Shown here piece by piece: positions 43,861 through 55,900 of a DNA stretch of 64,000 bases. The DNA comes from Adiantum capillus-veneris (taxonomy: Eukaryota; Streptophyta; Polypodiopsida; Polypodiales; Pteridaceae), in assembly GCA_014529385.2 (NCBI GenBank), contig CM043950.1:155965545-156029544 (forward strand). The letters run 5' to 3'. Each line of letters opens with the position of its first letter. Position 1 is the first letter of the stretch. Under the pieces are notes generated by a model. The model worked only from the letters and a program-made list of their open reading frames with translations. It made no database searches and was not told the DNA's origin. A program made the position numbers and the translations under genes.

Positions 43861-44615
43861 GGGGTCAGGTAGAGGGGGAGCTGGCTTTGGAGTTCGAAAC
43901 TCCTGAATGATGGCTTTACCGCCACGATAGACTGCCCATTTACCTTGTTTACGAGCTTCATGCATCTTTTTGAGCTAGCTTGCTTTGTGCTTGAGTTGGT
44001 TTGCAGTCAATTCTTTGGCAATCCAAAGCTTTATCCCCTTGAGGTGATAAGATTGGCATAGCAACCTCGTCCGTTCTTCTTTGTTCTTGAAAGTGAGGAT
44101 GCATTGGCTAGGGGGCACTCGGCTATGTGTGTCGTTGATCCAAGAGACCGTGTCGGGCTCGATGTGGATTGGTTGAAGAATGTTATTGAGCTTGACGTGG
44201 ATTCTTCGAAGGAATCCTCCTCGGTGCACCATGGTGAGGAGAGTCCTCCAATCCTAATTTTGAGGTCAAGGGATTCTTATATCCGGCATTCTCGTAAGAT
44301 TGCTTGTACTTCGCTCTCAATCTTCTTATGCGCTGCCTCATTGGCTTCTTTCTGAGTTGTCTTGACAATCTCAGTGAGAGAAGCTTCAACTTCGAGTTTC
44401 TTTGCGAGCAAGGTTTCACTCTCCATTGCCTTTGTATCCTCGAGCTTACACAAGCGGTTTTTCAGTTCAGCATTCTCCAAAACAAGTTCTTGGATCTGAG
44501 CCTCTAGGGTCGTGATCCGTGCGTCTTGGCGAGCGGCGAGATCTTTCCTGGGCGCAGCTGCCACAGCAAGAAAACTCTTGCGCGTGCCGGAAATCGGTAT
44601 GTTGAAGGAAGTCAT
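43861..44615 (-). pseudogene. LINE ORF1-like remnant (coiled coil plus RRM/C-terminal domain)
   Basis: 44615-44277 encodes a probable coiled coil of about 90 residues (A-R-I-T-T-L-E-A-Q-I-Q-E-L-V-L-E-N-A-E-L). The reading then moves through two frames. The second (44232-43975) has T-H-S-R-V-P-P-S-Q-C-I-L-T-F-K-N-K-E-E-R and G-I-K-L-W-I-A-K-E-L-T. After an in-frame TAG the same frame gives H-E-A-R-K-Q-G-K-W-A-V-Y-R-G-G-K-A-I-I. An RRM-like core followed by E-L-T...A-R-K-Q-G-K...G-G-K-A-I-I resembles the nucleic-acid-binding ORF1 proteins of L1-type LINEs. No ORF2 endonuclease or RT is visible nearby. It could also be a host gene fragment, since the family assignment rests on pattern only. Confidence 0.5.
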
Positions 44616-44767
44616 GACTGAAGAAGCTTCGATCTGTTGTGCGAGAACCTTCGAGTATGTGGCTGAGCTCTAGTGTGGAAGCCTGCTATGAGAACCTACC
44701 CTTGTGGCTTTTTCAAAATGACCTTAGTGTTAACTCATGGGGGCTCTGCTCACTGAAGTCGAGAGGG

Positions 44768-44930
44768 CGTTGTCTCTGAGGTCGGCACCGAAAGGGGGGT
44801 GTGTCTGAGGTGCGCCGCTGTCTCTGAGGAAGTCGAAAGGACACTGTCTTTGAGGTCGAAAGAGGCCCGTCATCTGCTGTCTGAGGTCTAAAGGGCATTG
44901 TCTCTGAGGTCGGCACCGAAACAGCGCTAC
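44768..44930. repeat. Imperfect short tandem repeats (TGTCTCTGAGGTCG-type)
   Basis: Five spaced copies of a 22-32-bp unit built on TTGTCTCTGAGGTCGGCACC / CTGTCTTTGAGGTCGAAAG. Minus-strand frames through it give repeated S-E-T-V-S-F-R peptides, probably fortuitous. Confidence 0.75.
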
Positions 44931-45075
44931 CTTGGAGGTGCAACAGAGCTGGGCATTTCGCAGGCTGTCGAGTTGAGGCAAGGGGGGGCAGGGTTGAGGT
45001 CTTAACGCCCTCCCAAGGGCTGCCCTCGCCCAAGGGGGGACATGGTTTGCACAGGGTGGGCTAAAGCTAGGGCAG

Positions 45076-45079
<4 letters not shown>

Positions 45080-45164
<85 letters not shown>

Positions 45165-45229
45165 ATGGACTGAAATATTGCGGTGATGTGCTCAAAAGAG
45201 TAGATCCATGTGACCATAGAGGGCATAAA

Positions 45230-45294
<65 letters not shown>

Positions 45295-45777
45295 CCTTTT
45301 GAAAAAAGAAACAATAGAGAGAAAAAAAGAAAATTTTCGTTGCCATCAAAAATTTGGAACGAGAGACAAAGAAGAAGAAGAAGAAGAAGAAGAAGAAGAG
45401 AATTTTAATGTCGTAGGAAACTATCCCAAGAGACCTTAAAGATTTATCCGACGAGAAGAGTCGAACTCAAGGCCAGTTATTCAAGAGTGAAATGGCATAA
45501 CCAATCTACCAATCTTGGGTGATAGAAAGGTTATGCCGTTTTCCTCCTTTTATTAGCGCGCGCACATGCGCACACACACACACACACGAGAAGAAGAGAA
45601 ATTTAACATCGTAGCAAACTATCCCAAGAGACCTTAAAGATCTATCTGATGAGAAGAGTTGAACTGAAGACCAATTATTCAAGAGTGAAATGGCATAACC
45701 AACCTACCATTTTTCTCTTTTTATTAGCATGCATGCGCGCGCGCGCACACACACACACACACACCCAAGAAGAAGAG

Positions 45778-45839
<62 letters not shown>

Positions 45840-45896
45840 TATTGAAATAGCATATGAACTTCCTCAAAAGGGCCAAATGGCCTATTAGATCAGAAG

Positions 45897-45953
<57 letters not shown>

Positions 45954-46000
45954 ATGAACTTCCTCAGAAGGCCAAATGGCCTATTAGACCGGGGGGGGGG

Positions 46001-46045
<45 letters not shown>

Positions 46046-46182
46046 AAGTGAATTGAAACGTGGTTTATTAACTTCCTCAAAAGGGAGAAATGGCATGAGA
46101 CCAGACGATTGCATCCATACATATTCATAGAGAGAGAGAGAGAGAGAATGAAATGAAATGTTATCTTAACGTCTTCAAAAGG

Positions 46183-46234
<52 letters not shown>

Positions 46235-46263
46235 TGAAATGTTATCTTAACGTCTTCAAAAGG

Positions 46264-46318
<55 letters not shown>

Positions 46319-46430
46319 AAAAGAGGAGAAACACAATCAATGAGAGAGTTTGTGTTAAAAAAGAAAAAAACCAAAGAAAATAAAAAAATGAAGATAATAA
46401 ATAACATTAAAGGCTAGAGAGAGCGAGAGA
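45080..46430. repeat. Microsatellite-dense block, mainly GA
   Basis: GA tracts at 45080-45159 (80 bp), 45236-45291, 45785-45837, 45899-45950, 46003-46042, 46130-46147, 46185-46229 and 46266-46315, plus AAG (about 45370-45399) and CG/CA tracts. They alternate with repeated unique-like units. A ~199-bp unit starts at 45400 and again at 45599 (GTCGTAGGAAACTATCCC). ACTTCCTCA-AAGGCCAAATGGCC recurs at about 45857, 45958 and, diverged, 46070. AATGAAATGTTATCTTAACG recurs at 46151 and 46233. No gene. Confidence 0.95.
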
Positions 46431-46590
46431 GAGAATGTCAAGCTTTTTTTAATTATTCATTTAATTGAATCACTTTATTCAATTCATTCAATTCAAGGGA
46501 GAGAAAGATGCAAAGAGACGGGGGAGAAAAGAAAGAAGAGAGAGAGCGAGAAAAGAAAACAAAAGAGTTGAAATTTTTTTATAAAGAGTT

Positions 46591-47270
46591 TGTTAAGTAT
46601 GGAGCCTGATTTACCCCTTGTAATTTTCTGTGGTAAAAACGCACATTTGTAAGGCCCCCATTATGAGGAGAAGCCATTGTGCGTGAAGGAAAATCACTCG
46701 CCGGAAATAAAAATCACTTGCTGAAAACCAAAATTTTCACGCCGGAATATTCATTTTCGTCGGAATATTATGGCCGGAAAGTGGTCGGAAAACGATCGGT
46801 CGGTTGGCCGGTTGGCCGGTGGCCGCATTCAAAAGCGAACCAATCTTCTCAAGGGCGTCCACACATGAGCAGATTGGAGGGTCCGATTTGGACTTATCTA
46901 CACAAGGGCGGCTACACATGGCTGCCTCTCATGAGAGAGGGCAACCCTTTTGGCCTATAAAACGAGGCCATTTCTACACACATTTTGTAGTGTGAAGTTG
47001 ATGCAACAAGGTGGGTGTGAGGTGGTGAGAGTGAAGCAAGGCGGGAGCTCTATTAAGGGTATAATCCCTCTATAAACTACTTCTTATTTTGAAGTACTAA
47101 AGCAATTGAGTGGTTGCTTTCCCGTGGATGTAGCCCACATTGGGTGAACCACGTATATCGTGTCTACTCTCTTTCTCTCTCTACTCTATAATCTCTTGTG
47201 TATGAAATCTATCCCTCTCCATTAAGTAATCTACTCAAATATCTAATTAGCTACGTCATATTTCCTAACA
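46591..47270 (+). repeat. Solo LTR, family E (TSD GAGTT)
   Basis: 680 bp, TGTTAAGTATGG... to ...TTTCCTAACA, with terminal inverted TGTTA/TAACA. GAGTT occurs at 46586-46590 and 47271-47275. No primer site or internal region is attached, so it is a recombination product of a full element. A TATAAAA box lies at 46956-46962 (GGCCTATAAAACGAGGCC). The later part (GTGGATGTAGCCCACATTGGGTGAACC...) resembles plant copia LTRs. Its truncated sister is at 1641-1773. Confidence 0.9.
46956..46962 (+). promoter_or_regulatory. Candidate TATA box in solo LTR E
   Basis: TATAAAA flanked by inverted GGCC. It is a strong TATA match in the expected LTR position and could promote transcription into 47271 onward. 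Confidence 0.55.
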
Positions 47271-47359
47271 GAGTTTAATGCCAAAAAAGAATTGATACTC
47301 ACACATTGAGGCCATATTAAGGCTACATGCAAAAGATTCTATAGAGAAATAATAACCAT

Positions 47360-47397
<38 letters not shown>

Positions 47398-49609
47398 AGA
47401 TAAAAATAAATCGTAATAAAATGTCATATGACTTTTTCAAAAGGGCCAAATGGCCTGTGAAGAGCAAACCATATGAGTTCACTTAGGGTGTTTGAGTCCA
47501 TGCACAATTCCATTCCATAATGTATACACATACATAAGCGTAGATTTTAACATCATAGAAATGGTCCTTAGAGGCCTCGGGCATGATGTAAATGCCTAAA
47601 GCAATTCCAATAAGCCTTAAAAATCTTCGATTAGTCTTGAAAATCAAGGCATGATACTCAAAATGCAATCCCAAGAGAGCAATTCTAGTAGATCTTAAAG
47701 AGCTTTGATGAGTCTTGAAAATCAAGGTATGATACTCAAAAGGCAATCCCAAGAGACCTTGCACATCTATTGTACGGTCTCGAACTCAATATTTTCTTCA
47801 AGAGGGCACTTGAATATCTCATATTCAAGAGGAAAGGAGATCAATCAAACAACCACATTAGCGTGATAGAGAGGATGTGTGAGTACTAAAAGAATAAAGT
47901 TTTCAATGTTATCTATATATACAAACACAATATAGCGGAAGAAGGAGCCTTGCCATATGATGCGAGCTGTGAGGCAAAGGCTACGGGAAAAAAAGGAGCC
48001 ATCGGGTGAGGAAAGAGCTTGCACGCACTAACAACATTGCGAACGATTACCTCCAACTTGGTGATGGCCATGCTAGTGCTTGCAAGCTCATTTTCAAACT
48101 CTAGGAATGCTACTCAAGATTCAATTAAGATAATCCCACACTTGGGGCCTAGAAGGAAGTTAGGGGTCACTCAAGATGTTGATATGGGCATCTCTCTAAT
48201 GCAATCACTTATGCTTGAATCTTGAAGGCATTTGCCACCACTCTAGATGATGATATGGGCAAAAGAATTTAGGATGAGATTCTAGCTCCATTAATTTACT
48301 CAAAGTTGCTTTATGCTGGGTAACTTACCATTTGAAGTAGTATTAGGGGGTATGACCCTCTATGCTAAGACAAAAATACAAAAAACTTTTGAGTTAATAA
48401 AAACTTATATATAAAAGATTATAATTACTTTGGACTAAGCTAAAATGTTTCTTAAAAATATGTTCAAAGATGGACATGGATAACAACTAGTATAGTCCAT
48501 TGATACCTGTAAAACACATCCAAGGCTAACATATATGTTGTCTTGTTTGGATGGGTGCTGGTAAGGACTCTATTTTATCTTGGAAGGTTTTTTTGGCTTT
48601 TAGCAGTTGTCCAATACAGAATTACACATACACCTATTGCAAGGGAAGTACTTCTGATATCTGTATACTGGAATGAGGCTTCATTCGTACAAGCATTGTA
48701 CAAAGATAATTCTAAGACTGAGTTGTTTTGTACTTATCATTTCCCTTACTCTGGAGCCAGATGTCTTTTGAATGTAAAAGTTCAATTATGTCTTATTAAT
48801 TATGATAAAACAACTACACACATAGATACATGTAATGGTGGTAAGAGCAAGCGAGACCCGCCAGTAGGCATTTCGCGCGAGTTAGTAATATATACAAACT
48901 TTTACAAAGTCCGTAGATTGTTTTGAGCTTAAGAAAAATCCACGAAAGATCTTTTTTAAGATCGGGAAATCAAATCCTTCATAATTTTTAGCTGCGAGAG
49001 CACACGGGTGCTGGACTTCTACCCTGTTGGGAGGCTGGATATCCTCAAAATCTTGCACTTTCCATGTCATTGTCTCCTAGAACTTTTTGCTCTTGCATTT
49101 CAACTGCTCATGAGTCGGCGTCATGACTTTATTATATAACCAATGAGGCTCCTTTGAAGAAAAGCCAACCAACTTACCAAGTAGTAAGAAATATTTATTT
49201 GCGCATCATATTTTCCTGACGAGAAATCTTATGGCAATAAATTTAGAAGATCTCTTTCTCATGTGCATGTGGCAATCACACTAGGACAATACAGAGCTCA
49301 CCCAATTGAGTGAAACTTCGCATCGCCGGCCACAAAAGGTGGGCACATGGCGATTTGGTAGCAAGGACTTTTGTGAAGCTTGAAATTTAGCCCATTGCTA
49401 CGAAGCCCTCTTCCTGCGCACGATCCGTGTCACCTCCATCGACTAGCACACTCTCTCCCCCTTTGCTTCTTAGCTAGATTGATGGGTTGCAATGGCTAAC
49501 TACATGCCAAGCCCTACTTTGATGGGTTTGCCATTGTGGGGTGGATATTTTTGCCACGTCATCATTTCTTGCCTTTGTGGTGAGTGATCAGCTGCATGTG
49601 TGCATCTTT
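47271..49609. other. Intergenic; tandem repeat and unassigned frames
   Basis: A GA tract lies at 47363-47393. A 78-bp tandem repeat (about 2.5 copies, 47570-47765; CTTGAAAATCAAGG at 47636 and 47714) follows. The frame at 48543-48926 (127 codons, plus strand) is the longest but has no recognised domain and unremarkable composition. I do not call it a gene. Confidence 0.5.
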
Positions 49610-51085
49610 TGTCATAATAACTAATATCTAATTCTCCTAAATGATTTTCTCATGTTAAACTGATCATTTAATATGGGAAAGTACCAGGGGAGAAAAAGCT
49701 AGAATATTGGTTAAGCTGGCAGACCGGCCACATTAGGAATCCAAAGGAGGGAAAATAGGGATCCAAAGGGGGGGCCATCTGCAAAAGAGCAATATGCAAC
49801 AATGGGCTTCAAAGACCCTAAGGTTCAGCCCATTAAGACTTCCAAAATGCTAAGGTTCCAAAATTCAATGTAAAGTCCAATGTCAAACCTTAGGGAAATT
49901 GGATGCTTTGTAAGTATACACAAAGTCTTCCTAGATCCCTACATAGGAGGGGGCGAGCACTTTTAGTAGGGGGTGAGAGAGAAATACACATACACACACA
50001 CACACACTCTTGCAACCCCTTTACACAAAGGGAATAAGGGACACATGTCAGTTCCCTAGCCAGTTGCCCCCAAGGTGCCCTTGAATCCTATTGGATGGCC
50101 ATAGAGGTGGACCAATGAGAATTAGGCTAGAGTAAATCTAGTTTAATTCATTTAAAAACACTTGATAAAAGAACCAATAAGAATTAAGCTCTCTAGAAGA
50201 CTATTGGACAGTCTCCCAAGGGATCCAATGAGCATTCAACAACCCAATGGCTTGTGCCTGATTCCTATTGGCCAGAAGACAAAGGGGTCCAATGAGATTT
50301 AATTGCATTAATTAATTACATAAAGCTCTCACAAAAGGGAAAAGGGGGACATATGTCAAAAGGCTATCACTTATGCTTCTATGGGTGCCAGCATGAGTAA
50401 AATCCAAGAGGGGTCAACCAACAGAGAGAGGGGGGACTGATTTTATCAAGGCATTATCACACACACACTCACACAATCTCATGTGTGAAGCAAGAAGACT
50501 CTGTCTCTCCTTCTCAAGCTTTAATGAAAAGCTCATCATCTACTCCATGCTCATCTCCTCTACCATGCTAATTTCTAAGCTATGCTAAGCTCTTATGAGT
50601 GATTATGAGAGGAGATATACTTCGTTCTCGTAAGAATACTCCTTCTTCCTCTCAATCTACTCTCATACCCTACTAGCTCTCACCATCTTCGAAGGTGTGT
50701 GAGGTCTTTGGGTCTGAGACCATGAGGGAATTGATCGTTTTAAGTGTTTGCTTATTGCTTGAAGCTTCGATCTTCGTTGCACTAGCTAGTTATTGAAGGA
50801 ACACCAAGAATTGTATTGTAAAATGTCTCCTTGATGGGGGAATACAAAGCCTTTTGGAGGGGGGACCGGCTCCATATAAATCCGATCCTCAACTGTTGTC
50901 AATAGCTTAATTTCTCTCCCTTTTGAAGTATTGTTCATGCCTATCTAGCTAGGTGTTATGCTTTTTGTTGCTCTCTCCATCCAAGCACTCTTGCTATGCT
51001 CATTAGGAATCTATTCTAATGAAATGCTCACTATGTTTATGCTACTTTGCGCTACACACAAGTTACTAGGCCATTAAATGTTACA
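49610..51085 (+). repeat. Family A LTR, diverged, probably solo
   Basis: It starts TGTCATAATAACTAATATC and ends ...CTAGGCCATTAAATGTTACA, matching family A ends and central block (GGAGGGGGGACCGGCTCC at about 50860). No primer site follows it. Flanks TCTTT (49605-49609) and CCTTT (51086-51090) agree at four of five bases, consistent with an old duplication. It contains short CA and GA tracts. Its frames are not genes. Confidence 0.75.
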
Positions 51086-52271
51086 CCTTTACAATGGTGC
51101 ATTGCTCTCATGACTTTGTATTTTAACCCAAAAGACATTTGCTAAAAGCGTTTGCATCTCCATGATTTTTTAGGTAACAAACAAATTATTGCCTTGCCTA
51201 AAATAAAAAAGTTCAAAAGCTCAGCCTTGAAAATCGGAAGAAGGTTCTAGCACTGTTGGCATTGGGAGAAATGGAGGGGATACTCTATTTTCCATCTGAG
51301 CGGTTCTCTCCTCATTCATAAGAAAAGTTCAGCCAGCAATCAAAAAAGGAAATCCCAGCAAGACCTTCAGCTATGTTTGCGATGAGATTCTATCACAAAA
51401 ACAATGCGACCTACTATTGAGATTTACCCTCGCTAAACCCGCTCACCCTGAGGCAACTCAACTCTAAGTAAAAATGTTCGGAACATACGGCGCACTTAGC
51501 TGGCTTGCTACAAAAACCACGAGAAATCAGGTGTCATGAATCTAGGGATCATGAATTTTTCTTGGATGGTGCAAGATGTAGCGCTAAGCATGGCAATGGG
51601 CACACCTACAAACAAGCATGAATGATTGTGATTAAGAAATGCGTGCAAACGACGCAGTGAAAAAAATGGCGTTGAAAAAATGGGACTCAAAACTCTTTTT
51701 ATCCATGCGCCAATCCAAGACCAAGCAACCTGAGGTTTGACTCTAATCTTGGCCAATCAAATTGCGCCACAAGAGGATAACCATCTATCTAATAGCTACA
51801 TCGGCCACTAAAACTGGTCGTGCCTTGACCTTAGACTTTGGCCTTAATATGGCACCCATCCCACTATCAGCCCTTTACCATCATTCTCCTGATACTTAAT
51901 AAAAGCTCTTTTTTCATGCAAGTAGTACTTCCTGGCAAAGGATTTTGAGACCAATGCTTGCATTCTCTACCATTTTCTACCCTTGATTTTGAATCTTTCA
52001 ATAACCCAATCCCATCTATTTTTACTTGCTGCTAGAAACTATAGGCAAATGAAGTAGCCCTACAATATAGAATAGAGTAACATCTTAAGTTAATGACCCT
52101 CGCAAAGACATGAAAATGCTCTACCTACCCCCAAGCCCCCAACCAAAAAATTATTAGAACATTTAGATATTGCTACATCTATATAGAGAAATAAGGAAAG
52201 AAAAGGAAAGATGCATACAATAGGTCATCTACAAGTGAAAGGTTTTTACAATGGCTTGCCTCTAGAGTTAG
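51086..52271. other. Intergenic, no gene recognised
   Basis: No retroelement or host motif was seen on either strand. The minus-strand 82-codon frame at 51508-51756 has no domain signature. Confidence 0.5.
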
Positions 52272-52618
52272 TGTCATAAAATATAATATATAACTTTACC
52301 AAATGATTTTCTCATATTAAACTGGTCATTTAATATGGGAAGATAAAAGGGAAACAAGAGTTAGGATATAGATATGTGCTTCTAGACCTATCTCAACAGG
52401 GGACCAAAAGGAGAAATGGTTGCATCTCAATAGGGTCCAAAAGGAGACGGTCTACCAAAGAGCAATGTGCAATAAGTGCTTCTAGATTTACCTCAGCAAG
52501 GGACCAAGAGGAGAGGTCCAAAAGAAGGTAGTCTATCAAAGAGCAACGTGCATCTAATGGATCTTAAAAGACCTTAGGGTTAACTTCATTAAAGACCTCC
52601 AAAAGTTAGTGTTAAAAA

Positions 52619-52845
52619 TGTTGGAATTAAGGTTGCAGAGAAACACACACAGCTTGGAGAAGACAAAGGAAGCTCAAGGCACACAATAGAGAGTGTGTTA
52701 CTTAGTGTGCAATGGAAAGATAGATAGCCCTAGAGTGATGGGCGTATATACAATGCACCGGGGAAAAAACCTCCTAAAGAGGGAAAAAATGCCCCGGCGG
52801 TCCTAGTGTGTTCACACACATCACTACCACATGTATATGGTAACA
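52619..52845 (-). repeat. 3' LTR of copia B2
   Basis: Minus-strand TGTTACCATATAC... to ...CCTTAATTCCAACA, 227 bp, with the shared TATATA box. It abuts the polypurine tract at its inner side. Confidence 0.93.
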
Positions 52846-52918
52846 AATCCCCCCTGGAGTGATGCGGTGAACGAGAGCTGGCGCATGAGTAAAGGGAAGT
52901 GCCATGCTCTGAGGACAG

Positions 52919-55900
52919 GATCAGTCCACAAAGGGGAGTAAGCCCAAAGCTTTGTGGAAAGCTTCAAGATTCTCACGAGACAATGCCTTTGTGAAAAGAT
53001 CTGCAAGGTTGTCCTGTGTTGGCACATAAGCCAAGCTGATCTCTCCTGCTGAGAGCCTCTCCCTAACATAGTGGTAATGCACCTCAATGTGCTTTGTGCG
53101 AGCATGAAAAACTGGGTTCCTCGCAACTGCCAATGCGCTCTGACTGTCAGTGTAGATAGTGTTGGCAGTGTCCTGTCCAACACCCAAATCAGCCCTAAGG
53201 CGTCTGAGCCATACACACTCAACCGTAGCTGTGAAGACTGCCCTGTACTCAGCCTCACAACTCGAAGTGGCCACAGTAGGTTGCTTCTTGCTCAACCATG
53301 ATATACATGAACTGCCAAGCATGAAACAAAAACCACTTGTGGACACTCGCGTGTCAAAACAACCAGCCCAATCTGAGTCCGAAAAAGCATGTAAGTCTGG
53401 CGGCAATGATCCCCCCTTGGGATAAAACAAGCCAAGATGTAAAGTGCCACTAAGGTAGCGGAAAATCCTCTTGACAGCCTGCCAATGCTTAGACCCTGGG
53501 CTATGCATAAATCTGTTGACCTGTGAGACTGCAAACTGAATATCCGGCCTCGTGTTGCATACATAAATGAGGCAGCCATTAGCAGTTTGGTAAAGAGTGA
53601 CATCAGCAGGATCGCCAGCATCATGTAGACTCAACTTCAAACCTGTTTCCATGGGAGTGGCAATAGGTTTGCAATCCTCAAGTCCAAACTTACATAGCAA
53701 TGTCTCTATGTAACTTTTCTGACACAAGGCAATACCACCATCACACTGCTTAAACTGTATACCCAAGTAATGATGCAACAGCCCCAAATCTTTCATCTTG
53801 AAAGTAGCATTCAAATCAGCCTTAAATTCAGCAATATGTCTCTCATTTGGTCCAGTGATCAGCAAATCATCAACATAAAAAACCACGATGAGAAATACAT
53901 CACCCTCACGCTTTACATACAATGTGCTTTCTGTTGGACTGTTACGAAAGCCTTGTTTGACCAAATGAGTGTCAGCTTTCTCATACCAAGCACGAGGAGA
54001 TTGCTTCAACCCATACAAAGCCTTGTTACATTTGCACACTTTGTCCTCTTGTCCTTTTATGACAAAACCACGAGGCTGCGTTACATAAACTTCCTCAAAT
54101 ATGTCACCATTCAAGAAAGTAGTAACAATGTCTGATTGATGTACATCCCAACCAAAATGAGCTGCCAATGCACATAGAAAACGCACAGTAGTCATACGAC
54201 AAGTGGGAGCAAAAGTCTCTTCATAATCTATGCCTTTTTGCTGTGCATAACCCTTTGCAACAAGTCGAGCCTTATGGCGATCGATCTCACCATCCGGTTT
54301 GCGTTTCAACTTGTAAACCCACTTTGTACCAATGGCCTTTTTGCCAGGAGGCAAATCACATAAAGTCCACGTGTCATTTTCTATAAGTGCATCATATTCT
54401 GATTGCATGGCAGCCATCCAATTTTCTGAATTCTGTGCTTCATCAAAAGACAAAGGCTCCACAACATCATGTAAACTAGACACAGCCAAAGCATAACAAT
54501 CTGATGCATAAGATGCATGGCGAGAGCCTGATCGAGTACGACTAGACAAAGGTGCATCCAATTTACTGTCACGCAAAGTGTGCACCAGCCATTTTGGCAT
54601 ACCTCTAGCTTGCTCATTTTCAGCCCTTTCCTCATCAAGTACATCATGTACATTTGCATCAGTAATAGGATGATCTAAAACATTTTCAGAAACCCCCATA
54701 GGCTGTACATTTGCCTCATTGGAACTTACATTCGTATTTCCACCACTAAAAAGAGGCAACAAAGTGTCATAAATGTCCTGTGAGCTTACATTACTGTCTC
54801 TAGTACATGACAGCAAGGGCTGAACAGAATCTTCCACAAACACTACATCCCGAGAAACCAAAATACGTTTTGTTTGCGGATGATACAACCTGTAACCTTT
54901 GTTTTCAGCACTATAACCAACAAAAATACATTTGACAACCTTATCATCCAATTTTCTGCGCTGCACTTGTGGCACCAAAGCATATGCCAAATAGCCAAAA
55001 ACACGCATGTGCTCAATAGAAGGTTTTCTATCATGCCATGCTTCATATGGAGTAATAGACTGCAAAGCTTTCGTAGGACACCTGTTAAGTACATAAGTGG
55101 CACACATGATGGCCTCAAGCCAAAAAGAATGCGGTAAAGCTTGACTTTTGACCATACATCGCGCCATTTCCGTCAGTGACCTGTTTTTCCTCTCAGCAAC
55201 ACCATTTTGCTGAGGTGTATAAGGCACTGTACATGGTGTTTTATCCCACGACAAGAGAGAAATGCATTAATTTCATGAGACATATACTCCCCCCCTCGAT
55301 CTGAACGGAGGGTGCCCATAGTACATTTCGAGACATTTTCAGCCATAGCCAGAAATTGTTTGAAGCACATAAAGACTTCGGACTTCGCTTTAAGCAGAAA
55401 TACCCATGCATGCCTGCAGTAATCATCAATGAAAGTCACGAAGTACAGGTAATTGCCCAAGGACGGAGTTTGCATGGGCCCACAAACATCACTATGCACA
55501 ATCTGCAACCTGCATGTGGCCCGAGCTGAACCATCCTTTGGAAACTTAGAACGCTGCATCTTATCCAAAATACAGCCTTCACAAACATGTTTGACAGGTG
55601 CTTCAAGAGGCGGCAAAGAAGCAACCATATCAGATTTCTGCAAACGCAGCAAACTGGCAAAATTCAGATGACCAAAACGTGCATGCCAAAGTTTTGCATC
55701 TGAAATAGCCCTTGAATCTGCAACAGCATTTGCAAAATTTTGTCCACACTTGTCATACAAAGTGAGCTTATACAACCCACGGCACAGAAGCCCAGATGCA
55801 ACAATTTCATCACCAAAACTAAGATCATGAACTGTACATCTGTCATCCACAAATTTGACTACAAGTCCAAGTCTAGCAAGTGCGGATACAGATAAGAGAT

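Noticed and set aside
48543-48926. 127-codon ORF as a possible host gene
   Set aside because: No recognisable domain, no splice or promoter context, and its length is within chance expectation for this window.
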